Assembly (NCBI GenBank): GCA_001898625.1
Contig: MKUP01000012.1
Coordinates: 186,001 to 250,000, forward strand
Source: Burkholderiales bacterium 67-32
Lineage (GTDB): Bacteria; Pseudomonadota; Gammaproteobacteria; Burkholderiales; Burkholderiaceae_B
Reading direction: 5' to 3'
Length of the DNA stretch: 64,000 nt
The position numbers were made by a program, and so were the translations under genes. Shown one piece after another: positions 42,592-51,480 of the stretch (position 1 is the stretch's first letter; each line of letters begins with the position of its first letter). A model generated the notes under the pieces. That model did not search any database, was not told where the DNA came from, and was given only the letters and a program-made list of their open reading frames with translations.

Positions 42592-43563
42592 TCAGTTCTT
42601 GACCAGCGTCGCCGATTTCATGATCTGCGCCCAGCGGTCGTATTCCGCGACGACGGCCTTGCGGAATTCCTCCGGCGTCGAGCTGGCGGTCGCGGTGCCC
42701 TGTCCGGCCAGCAGGGCCTTGAACTGGTCGTCTTTCAGTGCCTGCTGGATGGCGCGGTTCAGGGTATCGACGATGTCCCTGGGCAGGGCGGCCGGTCCGA
42801 TCACGCCCGAGATCGAGCCCGAGACCAGGTCCGGATAACCCAGCTCGGCGGTGGACGGCAGGTCGGGCGCGCCGGGGATGCGTTCGGCATTGGCCAGCGC
42901 CAGCGCACGCAGCTTACCGGACTTGACGAAGGGCATCACCACCGGGGTTGCCTCGAAGGTCAGATTGACCTGGTTGCCCACCACGCTGGTCACCGATTCC
43001 GCGCCGCTCTTGAACGGCACGTGCAAGAAGGTGACGCGGGTCGAGCCTTCCATGATCTTCATCCCCTGGTAGGGCGAGCTGCCCACGCCGGCCGTGCCGA
43101 AGCTCAGGCTTTCCGGCTTCTCGCGCGCCAGGGCGACGAGGTCCGCCAGGGTCTTGGCGGGCACCGACGGATTGACCGCGACGACGTGGGGCGTGGAGGC
43201 GACGGAGGAAACGTAGGTGAAGTCCCGGAAGCTGTCGAACGGCACCTTCATGGTGTGAGGATTGACGGCCACGACGCCCATGGTGGTGAACATCAGCGTG
43301 TAGCCGTCGGGCTGCGCATGCTTGACGTACTCGGCCGCGATGTTGCCGCCGGCGCCGGGTTTGTTCTCGATGATGACGGGCTGCCCGAGCTGCTGCGCGA
43401 GCGCCTTGCCCGTCGCCCGCGCGACCAGATCGGTGATGCCGCCCGCGCCGAACGGAACGACCAGCGTGACGGGCTTGGCGGGGTAGGGAGCCGCGCCGGC
43501 CGCCGCGGCACAGCAGCAAGCGGCCAGGCCGATCAGGAACCGGTGAAGGCGATGCGTATCCAT
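42592..43563 (-). CDS. Bug-family tripartite tricarboxylate transporter substrate-binding protein
   Basis: 323 aa. The leader has a run of cysteines (GLAACCCAAAAGAAPYP) before VTLVVPFGAGGITDLVAR, then IENKPGAGGNIAA and QPDGYTLMFT. AAGGAG precedes the ATG. It is the first gene of the Bug - aldolase - YcaQ operon; a long inverted repeat at 43587-43622 lies just upstream, between it and the divergent regulator. Confidence 0.93.
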   Translation of the reverse strand: MDTHRLHRFLIGLAACCCAAAAGAAPYPAKPVTLVVPFGAGGITDLVARATGKALAQQLGQPVIIENKPGAGGNIAAEYVKHAQPDGYTLMFTTMGVVAVNPHTMKVPFDSFRDFTYVSSVASTPHVVAVNPSVPAKTLADLVALAREKPESLSFGTAGVGSSPYQGMKIMEGSTRVTFLHVPFKSGAESVTSVVGNQVNLTFEATPVVMPFVKSGKLRALALANAERIPGAPDLPSTAELGYPDLVSGSISGVIGPAALPRDIVDTLNRAIQQALKDDQFKALLAGQGTATASSTPEEFRKAVVAEYDRWAQIMKSATLVKN

Positions 43564-43586
43564 GGCTTCTCCTTGCCAGAATGTTT

Positions 43587-43622
43587 GGAAACTTCGGTGT
43601 CGATAATGACACTTAAGTTTCC
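43587..43622. promoter_or_regulatory. 36-nt inverted repeat (15-6-15), candidate operator
   Basis: The left arm (43587-43601, beginning GGAAACTT) and right arm (43608-43622, ending AAGTTTCC) match at 13 of 15 positions around a GATAAT centre. It lies between the Bug gene and the divergent XRE-cupin gene and is the obvious binding site for that regulator. Confidence 0.6.
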
Positions 43623-43715
43623 TGAGCGCAAGATGCGGCCAGCGCGGTCCGGGTTTTTCTCGAGGCCTTCCCCTACAATGAAAACGTCATCTTTACGCGA
43701 CAGAACGCCGCCTTC

Positions 43716-44351
43716 ATGCCGTCCTCCCCATCCAGAACCGCACGCAGCCCGGGCGCCGGAGCGGCCGACGACGCGCAGCCGGGCGATCCGCGCCGGCTGG
43801 GCGCGCGGCTGGCGGCGCTGCGCAAATTGAACGGGCTCACCCTGGAGCAGCTCGCGATCCGGGCGGAAACCACCAAGAGCTATCTGTCCAAGCTGGAGCG
43901 GGGGTTGTCCTCGCCCACCATCGGGACGCTGCTCCGGCTCGCGCGCGCGCTGGGTGTCGAAACCGACCGGTTGATCGGCGACCATCACGACGGCGGCGAC
44001 GTGGTCGTGGTCAAGGCCGCCGAACGGGTGCCTTTCAGCCGCTCCAACGAACGCGACGGCTACACCTACGAAGCCATCGCCGCCTCACGGCAGAACAAGG
44101 CCATGGTGCCGTTCATCATGCGTCCTCCGCATGCCGTGGACGACACGCAGGATCTGGTCAGCCATGCGGGGGAGGAACTGATCTTCCTGATCTCCGGAAA
44201 GATGGAGATCGTGTTCGCCGATCGCCGCGTCCTGATGGAAGCGGGCGATTCGGTCTATTTCAATGCGTCGATTCCGCACCGCTCCCGGTCGATAGGCAAG
44301 ACGCCCGCGCAGGCGCTGGTGGTGGTCAGCGATCCGTCCAGGCGGGCGTGA
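43716..44351 (+). CDS. XRE-family regulator with C-terminal cupin domain
   Basis: 211 aa. A helix-turn-helix at about 28-85 (LGARLAALRKLNGLTLEQLAIRAETTKSYLSKLERGLSSPTIGTLLRLARALG) is joined to a cupin at about 110-205 (HAGEELIFLISGKMEIVFADRRVLMEAGDSVYFNASIPHRSRS). The cupin probably senses a small molecule. It is divergent from the Bug - aldolase operon across an intergenic region with a 36-nt inverted repeat, so it is the likely local regulator. Confidence 0.92.
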   Translation: MPSSPSRTARSPGAGAADDAQPGDPRRLGARLAALRKLNGLTLEQLAIRAETTKSYLSKLERGLSSPTIGTLLRLARALGVETDRLIGDHHDGGDVVVVKAAERVPFSRSNERDGYTYEAIAASRQNKAMVPFIMRPPHAVDDTQDLVSHAGEELIFLISGKMEIVFADRRVLMEAGDSVYFNASIPHRSRSIGKTPAQALVVVSDPSRRA

Positions 44352-44364
44352 GGCGACCGCCGCG

Positions 44365-45291
44365 TTACAGCTTTTCGATGTGCGCGGCCATGCGCTCGCG
44401 CATCGCGCGGTCGGGCAGTTCGCCGCGCGCCGCGCCCAGGTTGTCGAGGGCGTTGGAGGCGCGGCTGGTGGCCGGCGTGGCGCAGGTGATCGCGGGATGG
44501 CCGATCACGAACTTCAGGAAGAACTGCGCCCACGACCGTATGCCGATCTCGGCCGCCCACGGCGGCACATCGTGGCCGCGCACCTTGTCCCACAGACGCG
44601 TGCGGCCGAATGGCGCATAGGCCAGCACCGCGATGCCGCGATCGGCCGCCAGCGGCAGAATGCGTGCTTCCATCGTGCGGTTGTCGATGGCGTAGTCCAC
44701 GCCGATGAAGTCCAGCGGTTCGTCGCGCATTGCCTGCTCCAGCAGGTCGTATTGCCGGGGGAAGGTCGTGGTGACGCCGGCATAGCGGATGCGCTTCTGG
44801 TCGCGCAGTTCCTTGAGCAGCCCGAACTGTGTGGAGACGTCGCCCATGTTGTGGACCTGGATCAGATCGATCACAGGTTTGCCGACCCGCTGGAACGAGG
44901 CCTCGACCTGCGCCCGCGCCTGCCCCAGGTCGGCCCGTCCGCCCTGGGCCACGTTCAGCTTGGTGGCCCAGAACAGCTTGCCGGCCATGCCGGCCTCGCG
45001 CACGATCTGCCCGGCCACTTCCTCCGAGGCGCCGTAGGCCGGGGCGGTGTCGAACACGGTGCCGCCCCGCCCGATCATGGCGGCGAAGACCTCGCGCAGC
45101 CGCTGTTTCTCGTCGCCCGCCGCGGTGCTCGAAAAGGTGGCCGAGCTGCCCAGGCCGACCACGGGCAACCGTTCGCCGGAGCGCGGGATGGGCCGGGTGA
45201 TGACCGGCGCGGAGGCATCGGCCGCCCAGGACCATGCGGGCGCGGCCGTGGCGGCCAGCGCGAGTTTCAGCGATGCGCGGCGAGAGATCAT
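44365..45291 (-). CDS. Tat-exported aldo/keto reductase
   Basis: 308 aa from the ATG at 45291. The N-terminus SRRASLKLALAATAAPAWSWA is a twin-arginine signal followed by a cleavage region. The AKR barrel has GGTVFDTAPAYGASEEVAG (Asp and Tyr of the tetrad), KLFWATK (Lys) and IQVHNMGD (His). Most aldo/keto reductases are cytosolic NADPH enzymes, so folded export with bound cofactor is notable. The start overlaps the transporter stop as ATGA. Confidence 0.87.
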   Translation of the reverse strand: MISRRASLKLALAATAAPAWSWAADASAPVITRPIPRSGERLPVVGLGSSATFSSTAAGDEKQRLREVFAAMIGRGGTVFDTAPAYGASEEVAGQIVREAGMAGKLFWATKLNVAQGGRADLGQARAQVEASFQRVGKPVIDLIQVHNMGDVSTQFGLLKELRDQKRIRYAGVTTTFPRQYDLLEQAMRDEPLDFIGVDYAIDNRTMEARILPLAADRGIAVLAYAPFGRTRLWDKVRGHDVPPWAAEIGIRSWAQFFLKFVIGHPAITCATPATSRASNALDNLGAARGELPDRAMRERMAAHIEKL

Positions 45292-46622
45292 GGTTCGGTC
45301 CTTTTCTGCAAGACGGGAAAGACGGTGGAGGCCGCCGGCTCGGTGTCGGAAGTGGCCGTCGCCATGCGCTGCTGGGCGCGGCCCAGCCACAGCGCCAGGC
45401 CGATCCAGACGAAGGCCAGCGGCACGGCCACGCCGGCGATCGCGTACAGTCCCATCGCCAGCCGGCCCAGCGCGCCTTCGAGCTGCGCGCCGGCCACGTC
45501 GCCGAAGCGATAGACGAAGGTGTCGATGAAGGCCTTGGCCTTGTACTTGTCCTCGCGGTCGAGCACGGTGAACAGCGTTTCGCGGGCGGGCCGCATGATG
45601 GCCCGCTGCACCGCGCGGAACGCGGCTTCGAAGGCGATCAGCGCCGCCAGCGACCCGACCAGTGCCAGACCGACGAAACCCAGCGCGGTGGTCAGCGGCA
45701 GCAGGGCCAGCGTGACGGCCACGCCCAGCCGCTTCATCAGGTGGCCGGCCAGGACGAGCTGGATCGCCAGCGTGGCGATCTGGGTCAGCATGTCGATGCG
45801 CGCGAACAGCGCGGTGCGGCCGTCCAGTTCGTGCCCCAGCGCGGCCACCATCTGCAGCCGCGTGAAATACAGGAAGGTCGCCATCACCGCCAGGATGACG
45901 ACGTAGGCCGCGATGCCGGCCAGGTAGCGCGACCGCATCAGGGCCTTGGCGCCTTCCCACGCGCCGCCGCCGATGCGGTCCGCGTGCCGGGCCGCCGGCG
46001 CGGTGGTGGGATCCGCCGCGGACGGCTGGCGCGCGATGCCCCAGCCCAGCGCCAGAGCCAGCAGCAGGAAGCCCGAGGACACCAGCAACAGGCCCGCCGT
46101 GCCCACGGGCCGTACCAGCACCGATGCCAGCCACGGCCCGCAGATGGCGCCCAGCGTGCCGCCCACCGAGATCAGGCCGAAGAAGCGCTTGCCCTGCTCC
46201 AGCGTGAAGCGGTCGGCCATGAGCGCCCAGAACACCATGGTCGAGAACAGGTTGAACACGCTGAACCAGACGTAGAACACTTGTCCGCTGGCCGTACCCA
46301 CGGCCTCGGGCGCCCACGCCAGCAGCAGGTAGAAGCCGGCCAGGCTGGCGGCGAAGAACAGATAGGTCGCGCCGATGAACTGCATGCGCCGGAACCGGCT
46401 GACCAGCACGCCGAACACCGGATTGACCAGCAGCGTGACCACGGCGGTGCCGACGAACAGCCAGCGCACGGCATCCAATCCGCCGCGCATGCCCAGTGCC
46501 TCGCGGGCGGGCCGCAGCATCATCAGCGCGGTCAGCACGCAGAAGAAGAATCCCACGGCCAGCGCGACGGGTAGGATCTCGTCGCGGCGGACGTTGAACA
46601 GCTTCGGAAGGTCGAGCTTCAT
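45288..46622 (-). CDS. MFS / ADP-ATP translocase-like (Npt-type) transporter
   Basis: 444 aa from the ATG at 46622 (MKLDLPKLFNVRRDEILPVALAVGFFFCVL). About twelve hydrophobic helices are visible. FCVLTALMMLRPAREALGMRGGLDAVRWLFVGTAVVTLLVNPVFG and FWALMADRFTLEQGKRFFGLISVGGTLGAICGP resemble the group of proteobacterial proteins annotated as NTP/NDP exchange transporters. True nucleotide exchange is unlikely in a free-living bacterium, so the substrate is open. It is coupled to the Tat-exported reductase gene. Confidence 0.83.
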   Translation of the reverse strand: MKLDLPKLFNVRRDEILPVALAVGFFFCVLTALMMLRPAREALGMRGGLDAVRWLFVGTAVVTLLVNPVFGVLVSRFRRMQFIGATYLFFAASLAGFYLLLAWAPEAVGTASGQVFYVWFSVFNLFSTMVFWALMADRFTLEQGKRFFGLISVGGTLGAICGPWLASVLVRPVGTAGLLLVSSGFLLLALALGWGIARQPSAADPTTAPAARHADRIGGGAWEGAKALMRSRYLAGIAAYVVILAVMATFLYFTRLQMVAALGHELDGRTALFARIDMLTQIATLAIQLVLAGHLMKRLGVAVTLALLPLTTALGFVGLALVGSLAALIAFEAAFRAVQRAIMRPARETLFTVLDREDKYKAKAFIDTFVYRFGDVAGAQLEGALGRLAMGLYAIAGVAVPLAFVWIGLALWLGRAQQRMATATSDTEPAASTVFPVLQKRTEP

Positions 46623-46719
46623 GAGCGGTTCCGGTTCGTGGTGGCCGGCCCCCGCGCCGGTCCGGACAAGCATATCGGGTTTCGGCCGTTTCGTCGGCCG
46701 CGCTCTTGCCGGTGCGGCG

Positions 46720-47298
46720 CTACGCTCGCTGTTCCGTCAACCGCTCGAACAGGTCGTACAGCCGCGGGTCGCTCTTGCGTCCCCGCTCCTCGCGCATGAT
46801 CCGCATGATGTCCTGGTGCGTGCGCGGCCGCTGGTAGGGACGCGTCGAGGCCATCGCGTCGTAACTGTCTGCCAGGCTCACGATGCGCGACAGGAGCGGA
46901 ATCCGTTCTCCATGCAGGCCGTCGGGATAGCCCGCGCCGTCGAACCATTCGTGGTGATGGCGGATGGCGGTGGCGACGGCGCTCGCCCCGTCGCAGGGAA
47001 CGGCGGCGAAGATGCGTTCGCCGCGTTCGGAATGAGTCATCATCAGTTCGCGCTCATCGGGGTCCAGGCGGCCCGGCTTGTGCAGGACGGCGTCGGGAAT
47101 GCCGATCTTGCCGATGTCGTGGAAGCGCGCGGCCGCGGCCAGCAGTTCGAGTTCGCTTGCCGGCAGGCCGCAGGCGCTGCCCAGCATCCAGGCCAGCTGG
47201 CCTACGCGGTCGCAATGTTCGTGGGTTTCGGCGCAGCGTTCACCGAGCGCGACGAAGAGGGGATCGAGGGTGGGGTGTTCGGGGATGGCGTCGGACAT
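46720..47298 (-). CDS. HD-GYP domain protein (putative cyclic-di-GMP phosphodiesterase)
   Basis: 192 aa. The catalytic HD is in FHDIGKIGIPDAVLHKPGRLDPDE, followed by HHHEWFDGAGYPDGLHGERIPLLSRIVSLADSYDAM, which contains the GYP motif. The domain fills the protein, with no receiver, GAF or membrane segment. The last part (RIMREERGRKSDPRLYDLFERL) replaces the usual long C-terminal helix with a shortened form. It lies alone upstream of the FecI gene on the opposite strand. Confidence 0.9.
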   Translation of the reverse strand: MSDAIPEHPTLDPLFVALGERCAETHEHCDRVGQLAWMLGSACGLPASELELLAAAARFHDIGKIGIPDAVLHKPGRLDPDERELMMTHSERGERIFAAVPCDGASAVATAIRHHHEWFDGAGYPDGLHGERIPLLSRIVSLADSYDAMASTRPYQRPRTHQDIMRIMREERGRKSDPRLYDLFERLTEQRA

Positions 47299-47390
47299 CG
47301 GTCGATAGGGGGGAGCAAAGCGTGCGAATTTTACCGCCGGGCGGAGCGGCCGGGCGCGTCTTGCACGAAGCCCGGCATCTAATTAGAATC

Positions 47391-47409
47391 AAGAACAATT
47401 CTCATTCTT
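47391..47409 (+). promoter_or_regulatory. Possible Fur box upstream of the FecI-like sigma factor
   Basis: The 19 bases match the Fur consensus at 11 positions and sit within a dyad, CAAGAA-N9-TTCTTG (47390-47410). It lies about 30 nt before the sigma-factor ATG, where Fur sites controlling fecI-type genes are usual. Confidence 0.5.
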
Positions 47410-47440
47410 GCGTCCCCGCGTCGGCGCCCGGTATCCGCCC

Positions 47441-47944
47441 ATGTCCACGGCCCACCCCCGTTCCCGGGAAATCGAGGCACTCTACAGCGACCACCACGGC
47501 TGGCTGCATGCATGGCTGCGCGGGAAGCTCGGCAATTCCTTCGACGCGGCGGACCTGGCCCAGGACACCTTCGCCCGCGTGCTGGCCGGGCGCATGCCGG
47601 CCTCGCTGGTCGAGCCGCGCGCCTACCTGACCACCGTGGCCAAGGGCATCCTGGTCAACTGGTATCGGCGCCAGGCGCTCGAACGCGCGTACCTGGAGGC
47701 GCTCGCGGCGCTGCCCGAGCCGCAGGCCCCGGCACCCGAGCAGCGCGTCCTGATCCTGGAAACCCTGCACGAGATCGATGCCCTGCTCGACCGCCTGCCG
47801 CCTCAGGTCCGGCGGACCTTCCTGCTGTCGCAGATCGAGGGCATGAAGTACGACGACATCGCGCGGGCCACCGGCGTAGCGCTGGTTACCGTGAAGCGTC
47901 ACATGAAGCAGGCGTTCTCGCACTGTCTGGCGGCGATCGAATAA
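47441..47944 (+). CDS. FecI-like ECF sigma factor
   Basis: 167 aa from the ATG at 47441. Region 2 is IEALYSDHHGWLHAWLRGKLGNSFDAADLAQDTFARVL and region 4 is LPPQVRRTFLLSQIEGMKYDDIARATGVALVTVKRHMKQAF. It belongs to the iron-starvation subgroup that transcribes TonB receptor genes after signal transfer through FecR. The FecR gene starts 10 nt downstream, then a TonB receptor with an N-terminal signalling domain, giving a complete cell-surface signalling set. Confidence 0.93.
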   Translation: MSTAHPRSREIEALYSDHHGWLHAWLRGKLGNSFDAADLAQDTFARVLAGRMPASLVEPRAYLTTVAKGILVNWYRRQALERAYLEALAALPEPQAPAPEQRVLILETLHEIDALLDRLPPQVRRTFLLSQIEGMKYDDIARATGVALVTVKRHMKQAFSHCLAAIE

Positions 47945-47954
47945 GGTGTCCGCC

Positions 47955-48923
47955 ATGAACCGCGCCGCGCCGGGCGCGCCTATCGACCCCCGCATCCTGG
48001 AACAGGCTTCCGACTGGCTGGTGCAGCTCCATGGCGGCGGCATGACGGACGAAGCGCGCGCCGCCTTCCAGCGGTGGCGCCAGAGCGATCCCGAGCACGA
48101 CCGCGCGTGGGCGCGGGCCGAGCTGCTGATGAACAAGCTCGGGGGTCTGCCGCCGTCGCTGGCGATGCCGTCGCTCGACCGGCCCGCGCGCAACGGCCGC
48201 CGTGCCGCGGTCGCCAGGCTGGCCATGCTGGCGGCCACGGTGCCGGCGGGCTGGGCGGCCTGGCAGGTGGCGCGCGAGGAGGGCTGGACGGCCGACCACC
48301 GGACCCGGACCGGCGAGCGGCGCGACCTGCGCCTGGCCGACGGCACCCGGCTGACGCTGAATACCGCCACCGCCATCGATGTGCGCTTCGACGCCATGCA
48401 GCGCCTGGTCCACTTGCGGGCGGGCGAGATCCTGATCCAGACGGCGCCCGACAGCGCGACGGTGCGCCGGCCTTTCCTGGTCGGCACCGGCGAAGGCCGC
48501 ATGGAGGCCCTGGGCACGCGCTTCAGCGTCCGGCAGGACGAGGGCAGCACCACCGTTGCCGTGTTCGAGAGCGCAGTGCGAATCGAACCGCGCGGCGGCT
48601 CGCCCGCCGTGCTCGAGGCCGGGCACCGGGTCTCGTTCACCGCTGCCGGCCTGGCCGCGCCGGCGCCGGCCGACGAGGCCGCGATCGCCTGGACCCGGGG
48701 CATGTTGCTGGCCGACCGCATGCGGATGGCCGACGTCGTCGCCGAAGTCGCGCGGTACCGCGGCGGCATCGTGCGCTGCGATCCGGCCATCGCCGACCTT
48801 CCCGTTTCCGGCGCCTTCCCGCTCGCCGACACGGACCGCACGCTGGGCATGCTGGCCGCCACGTATCCGGTGCGGGCGGTGACGCGCGTGGGCGGGTACT
48901 GGGTCAGCGTCGTGCCCCGCTGA
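47955..48923 (+). CDS. FecR-like anti-sigma factor / signal transducer
   Basis: 322 aa from the ATG at 47955 (AAGG at 47943-47946); a GTG at 47946 is an alternative. The cytoplasmic N-terminus has the ASDWLVQLHGG...RWRQSDPEHDRAWARAE motif that binds the sigma factor. One membrane segment lies at about 80-100 (ARLAMLAATVPAGWAAWQVA), and the periplasmic FecR domain follows (GERRDLRLADGTRLTLNTATAIDV). The last 80 residues resemble an STN-like signalling region that contacts the receptor. Confidence 0.92.
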   Translation: MNRAAPGAPIDPRILEQASDWLVQLHGGGMTDEARAAFQRWRQSDPEHDRAWARAELLMNKLGGLPPSLAMPSLDRPARNGRRAAVARLAMLAATVPAGWAAWQVAREEGWTADHRTRTGERRDLRLADGTRLTLNTATAIDVRFDAMQRLVHLRAGEILIQTAPDSATVRRPFLVGTGEGRMEALGTRFSVRQDEGSTTVAVFESAVRIEPRGGSPAVLEAGHRVSFTAAGLAAPAPADEAAIAWTRGMLLADRMRMADVVAEVARYRGGIVRCDPAIADLPVSGAFPLADTDRTLGMLAATYPVRAVTRVGGYWVSVVPR

Positions 48924-49024
48924 CGGCGGCTCGCGATCTTTTTCGCGGCGGGGTGATACTTTTTTCCGTTTCGACTGGCAGACGAGGTGAATCCCCCGCC
49001 CGACCCTCGAAAGGATCTTCTCCC

Positions 49025-51460
49025 ATGCCGTCCATCCGCGCGCGCCGTGCCGAGCGCCGCCTGCACCAGGCCATCCGCGTCGCCCTGCTCGGCCTCGCGT
49101 TCACTATGGCGACTGGCGCGAGCCATGCCGCCGACGGTGTGTCCGCGTCCCCCACGGCCAAGGCGCCCTACCGCATTCCCGCCGGCCCGCTGGGCCGCAC
49201 GCTGTCCGGCGTGGCCGTCGACGCCGGCGTCGCGTTGTCGTTCGATTCGGCGCTGACCCAGGGTCTGACCAGTCCGGAAGTGTCGGGCAGCTATTCCGTG
49301 CCGGAGGTGTTCTCGCGGTTGCTCGAAGGCAGCGGCCTGGAACTGGTGGGCCGCGGCGACGGCAGCTATACGCTGCGCCGGCAGCCGGCCGAAGCCCAGT
49401 TGCCGGCCGGCGCGGCCACGCAGACGCTGCCCGCGGTGGCGGTCACCGCCGCGCGCCTGGGCGCCGAGAACCTGCCGCCGGCCTACGAGGGCGGCCAGGT
49501 CGCGACGGGCGGCCGGCTGGGCATGCTGGGCAACGTCGACGTCATGGACGCGCCCTTCAACATCACGAGCTACACGTCCAGGACCATCGAGGACCAGCAG
49601 GTCCACAGCGTGGCAGGGATCCTGGCGAACGACCCCTCGGTGCGCGTCAGCAGCACCAACTCGACCCACAACGAGGCCTTCCAGATCCGCGGCTTCGAGA
49701 TCTTCTCGCCCGACATCGCCATCAACGGTTTGTACGGATTGTTGTCGCCCTACCGCGTGACGACCGAATACGCCGAGCGCATCGAGGTGCTCAAGGGGCC
49801 GAGCGCGCTGCTGGGCGGCATCTCGCCCAACGGCAGCATAGGCGGGGGCATCAATATCGTCACCAAGCGCGCGGCCGACGAACCGCTCACGCGCCTGTCG
49901 GCCGGCTACCTGTCCGACGGCCAGTTGACCACGCATGCCGACATCGGCCGCCGCTTCGGCCAGGACAAGGAATTCGGCGTGCGCGTGAACGGCGCCTATC
50001 GCGACGGCGACACGGCGATGGAAGGCCAGTCGCAGCGGCTCGCGCTGGGCTCGGTGGGCCTGGATTATCGCGGCGAACGGGTGCGCCTGTCGCTGGATGC
50101 GATCGCGCAGGCCGAGCACCTGAAAGGCGGCGCCGAATTCGGCATGCGCTTTTCGGGCGCGGTGCCGGTGGCGCCCCGCGCCTCCACCGTATTCCTGCCC
50201 GGCTCCTACTCGAACGCCTACAACCGTACCGTGCTGGCCCACGGCGAGTTCGACCTCACGCCCGACGTCACGCTGTTCGGCAGCTACGGCACGCTGAACG
50301 CCGACCGCCATGCCGCGCTGGGTGCGCCGCTGGCCGATGCCCAGGGCAATTTCTCCGCCGTGCTGTCGCGCGAGCGGCGCTACTTCGACAACTCCTCGGG
50401 CGAGGCGGGCATACGCGGCCGCTTCCATACCGGCAGCGTGCGGCATCAGGTCAGCGCCAGCGTGAGCCGCTTCGAGACCGAGACCGGCTTCTCGCAAACC
50501 CTGGGCATCCCGGTACCGTCCAACATCTACCACCCCGTGCCGGTGCCGCAGCCCCAGGCCGACCCGCCGGGCACGCCCAAGACCGGCACGACGCGGGCCT
50601 CCAGCGTCGCGCTGGCCGACACGCTGTCATTCGCCGACGACCGGGTCCTCCTGACCCTGGGGCTGCGCCGGCAGCAGTTGAAAGTCACCAATTTCAGCGC
50701 CGCCAACGGCGCGGTGACCTCGCGCTATGACGAAAGCGCCACCACGCCGATGGCCGCGGTGGTGGTCAAGCCGTTGTCCAACCTGTCGCTGTATGCCAAC
50801 TACATCGAAGGCCTGACGCAGGGGCCGACCGCGCCCACCAACATTCCCGGACTGGCCAATCCCGGACAGATGTTCGCGCCCTACAAATCCAAGCAGTACG
50901 AGGTCGGCGCCAAGATGGACTTCGGCCGGACCACCGCCACCGTGAGCCTGTTCCAGATCAAGCGGCCCAACAGCGTGATCCGCGACAACACCTTCACCAT
51001 GGACGGCCAGCAGCGCAACCGCGGCATCGAGCTCAACGTCTTCGGCGAGGCGGCGCGCGGCGTCCGCCTGCTGGGCGGCGTGGCGTTGCTGGACGGCAAG
51101 GTCACCAAGGCCGCGACCCCCGCGCTGGAAAGCAAGACCGCCGTCGGCGTGCCCGGGCTGCAATTGAACCTGGGCGCGGAATGGGACACGCCCTTCCTGC
51201 CCGGTCTGACCCTGACCGCGCGCGGCATCCGCACCAGCACGCAATACGTCGACGCGGCGAACACGCAGAAGCTGCCCGGCTGGACCCGCTTCGACGTGGG
51301 CGCGCGCTACGCCACGCGGATCGCCGGCAGGCCGGTCGTGCTGCGCGCCAATATCGAGAACCTGTTCGACAAGAACTACTGGTCGGGCGTGTACGGCGGC
51401 AGCTTCGTTTCGCTGGGCAGCCCGCGCACGCTCATGCTGTCGGCCACGGTCGACTTCTAG
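49025..51460 (+). CDS. TonB-dependent siderophore receptor with STN signalling domain
   Basis: 811 aa from the ATG at 49025, with AAGGA at 49011-49015. A signal peptide ends near ASHAADG. The STN domain is at about 45-125 (YRIPAGPLGRTLSGVAVDAGVALSFD), a TonB-box-like LPAVAVTAA follows near 140, then the plug (SVAGILANDPSVRVSS, EVLKGPSALLGG) and a 22-strand-type barrel ending in ATVDF. ARYATRIAGRPVVLRANIENLFDKNYW is the usual penultimate stretch. It transports a ferric siderophore across the outer membrane and signals occupancy to FecR. Confidence 0.94.
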   Translation: MPSIRARRAERRLHQAIRVALLGLAFTMATGASHAADGVSASPTAKAPYRIPAGPLGRTLSGVAVDAGVALSFDSALTQGLTSPEVSGSYSVPEVFSRLLEGSGLELVGRGDGSYTLRRQPAEAQLPAGAATQTLPAVAVTAARLGAENLPPAYEGGQVATGGRLGMLGNVDVMDAPFNITSYTSRTIEDQQVHSVAGILANDPSVRVSSTNSTHNEAFQIRGFEIFSPDIAINGLYGLLSPYRVTTEYAERIEVLKGPSALLGGISPNGSIGGGINIVTKRAADEPLTRLSAGYLSDGQLTTHADIGRRFGQDKEFGVRVNGAYRDGDTAMEGQSQRLALGSVGLDYRGERVRLSLDAIAQAEHLKGGAEFGMRFSGAVPVAPRASTVFLPGSYSNAYNRTVLAHGEFDLTPDVTLFGSYGTLNADRHAALGAPLADAQGNFSAVLSRERRYFDNSSGEAGIRGRFHTGSVRHQVSASVSRFETETGFSQTLGIPVPSNIYHPVPVPQPQADPPGTPKTGTTRASSVALADTLSFADDRVLLTLGLRRQQLKVTNFSAANGAVTSRYDESATTPMAAVVVKPLSNLSLYANYIEGLTQGPTAPTNIPGLANPGQMFAPYKSKQYEVGAKMDFGRTTATVSLFQIKRPNSVIRDNTFTMDGQQRNRGIELNVFGEAARGVRLLGGVALLDGKVTKAATPALESKTAVGVPGLQLNLGAEWDTPFLPGLTLTARGIRTSTQYVDAANTQKLPGWTRFDVGARYATRIAGRPVVLRANIENLFDKNYWSGVYGGSFVSLGSPRTLMLSATVDF

Positions 51461-51480
51461 GACCGGTCGGATCGCTCGCC

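Noticed and set aside
45288-46622. True ATP/ADP parasite-type translocase
   Set aside because: The resemblance is real but the host is evidently free-living and the protein is shorter than classical translocases, so nucleotide exchange is not asserted.
47402-50533. 1043-codon open frame on the minus strand opposite fecI, fecR and the TonB receptor gene
   Set aside because: It is antisense to three well-supported genes, is low-complexity (His, Arg, Gly, Gln-rich) and has no recognisable domain; such frames are expected from codon bias at this GC content.
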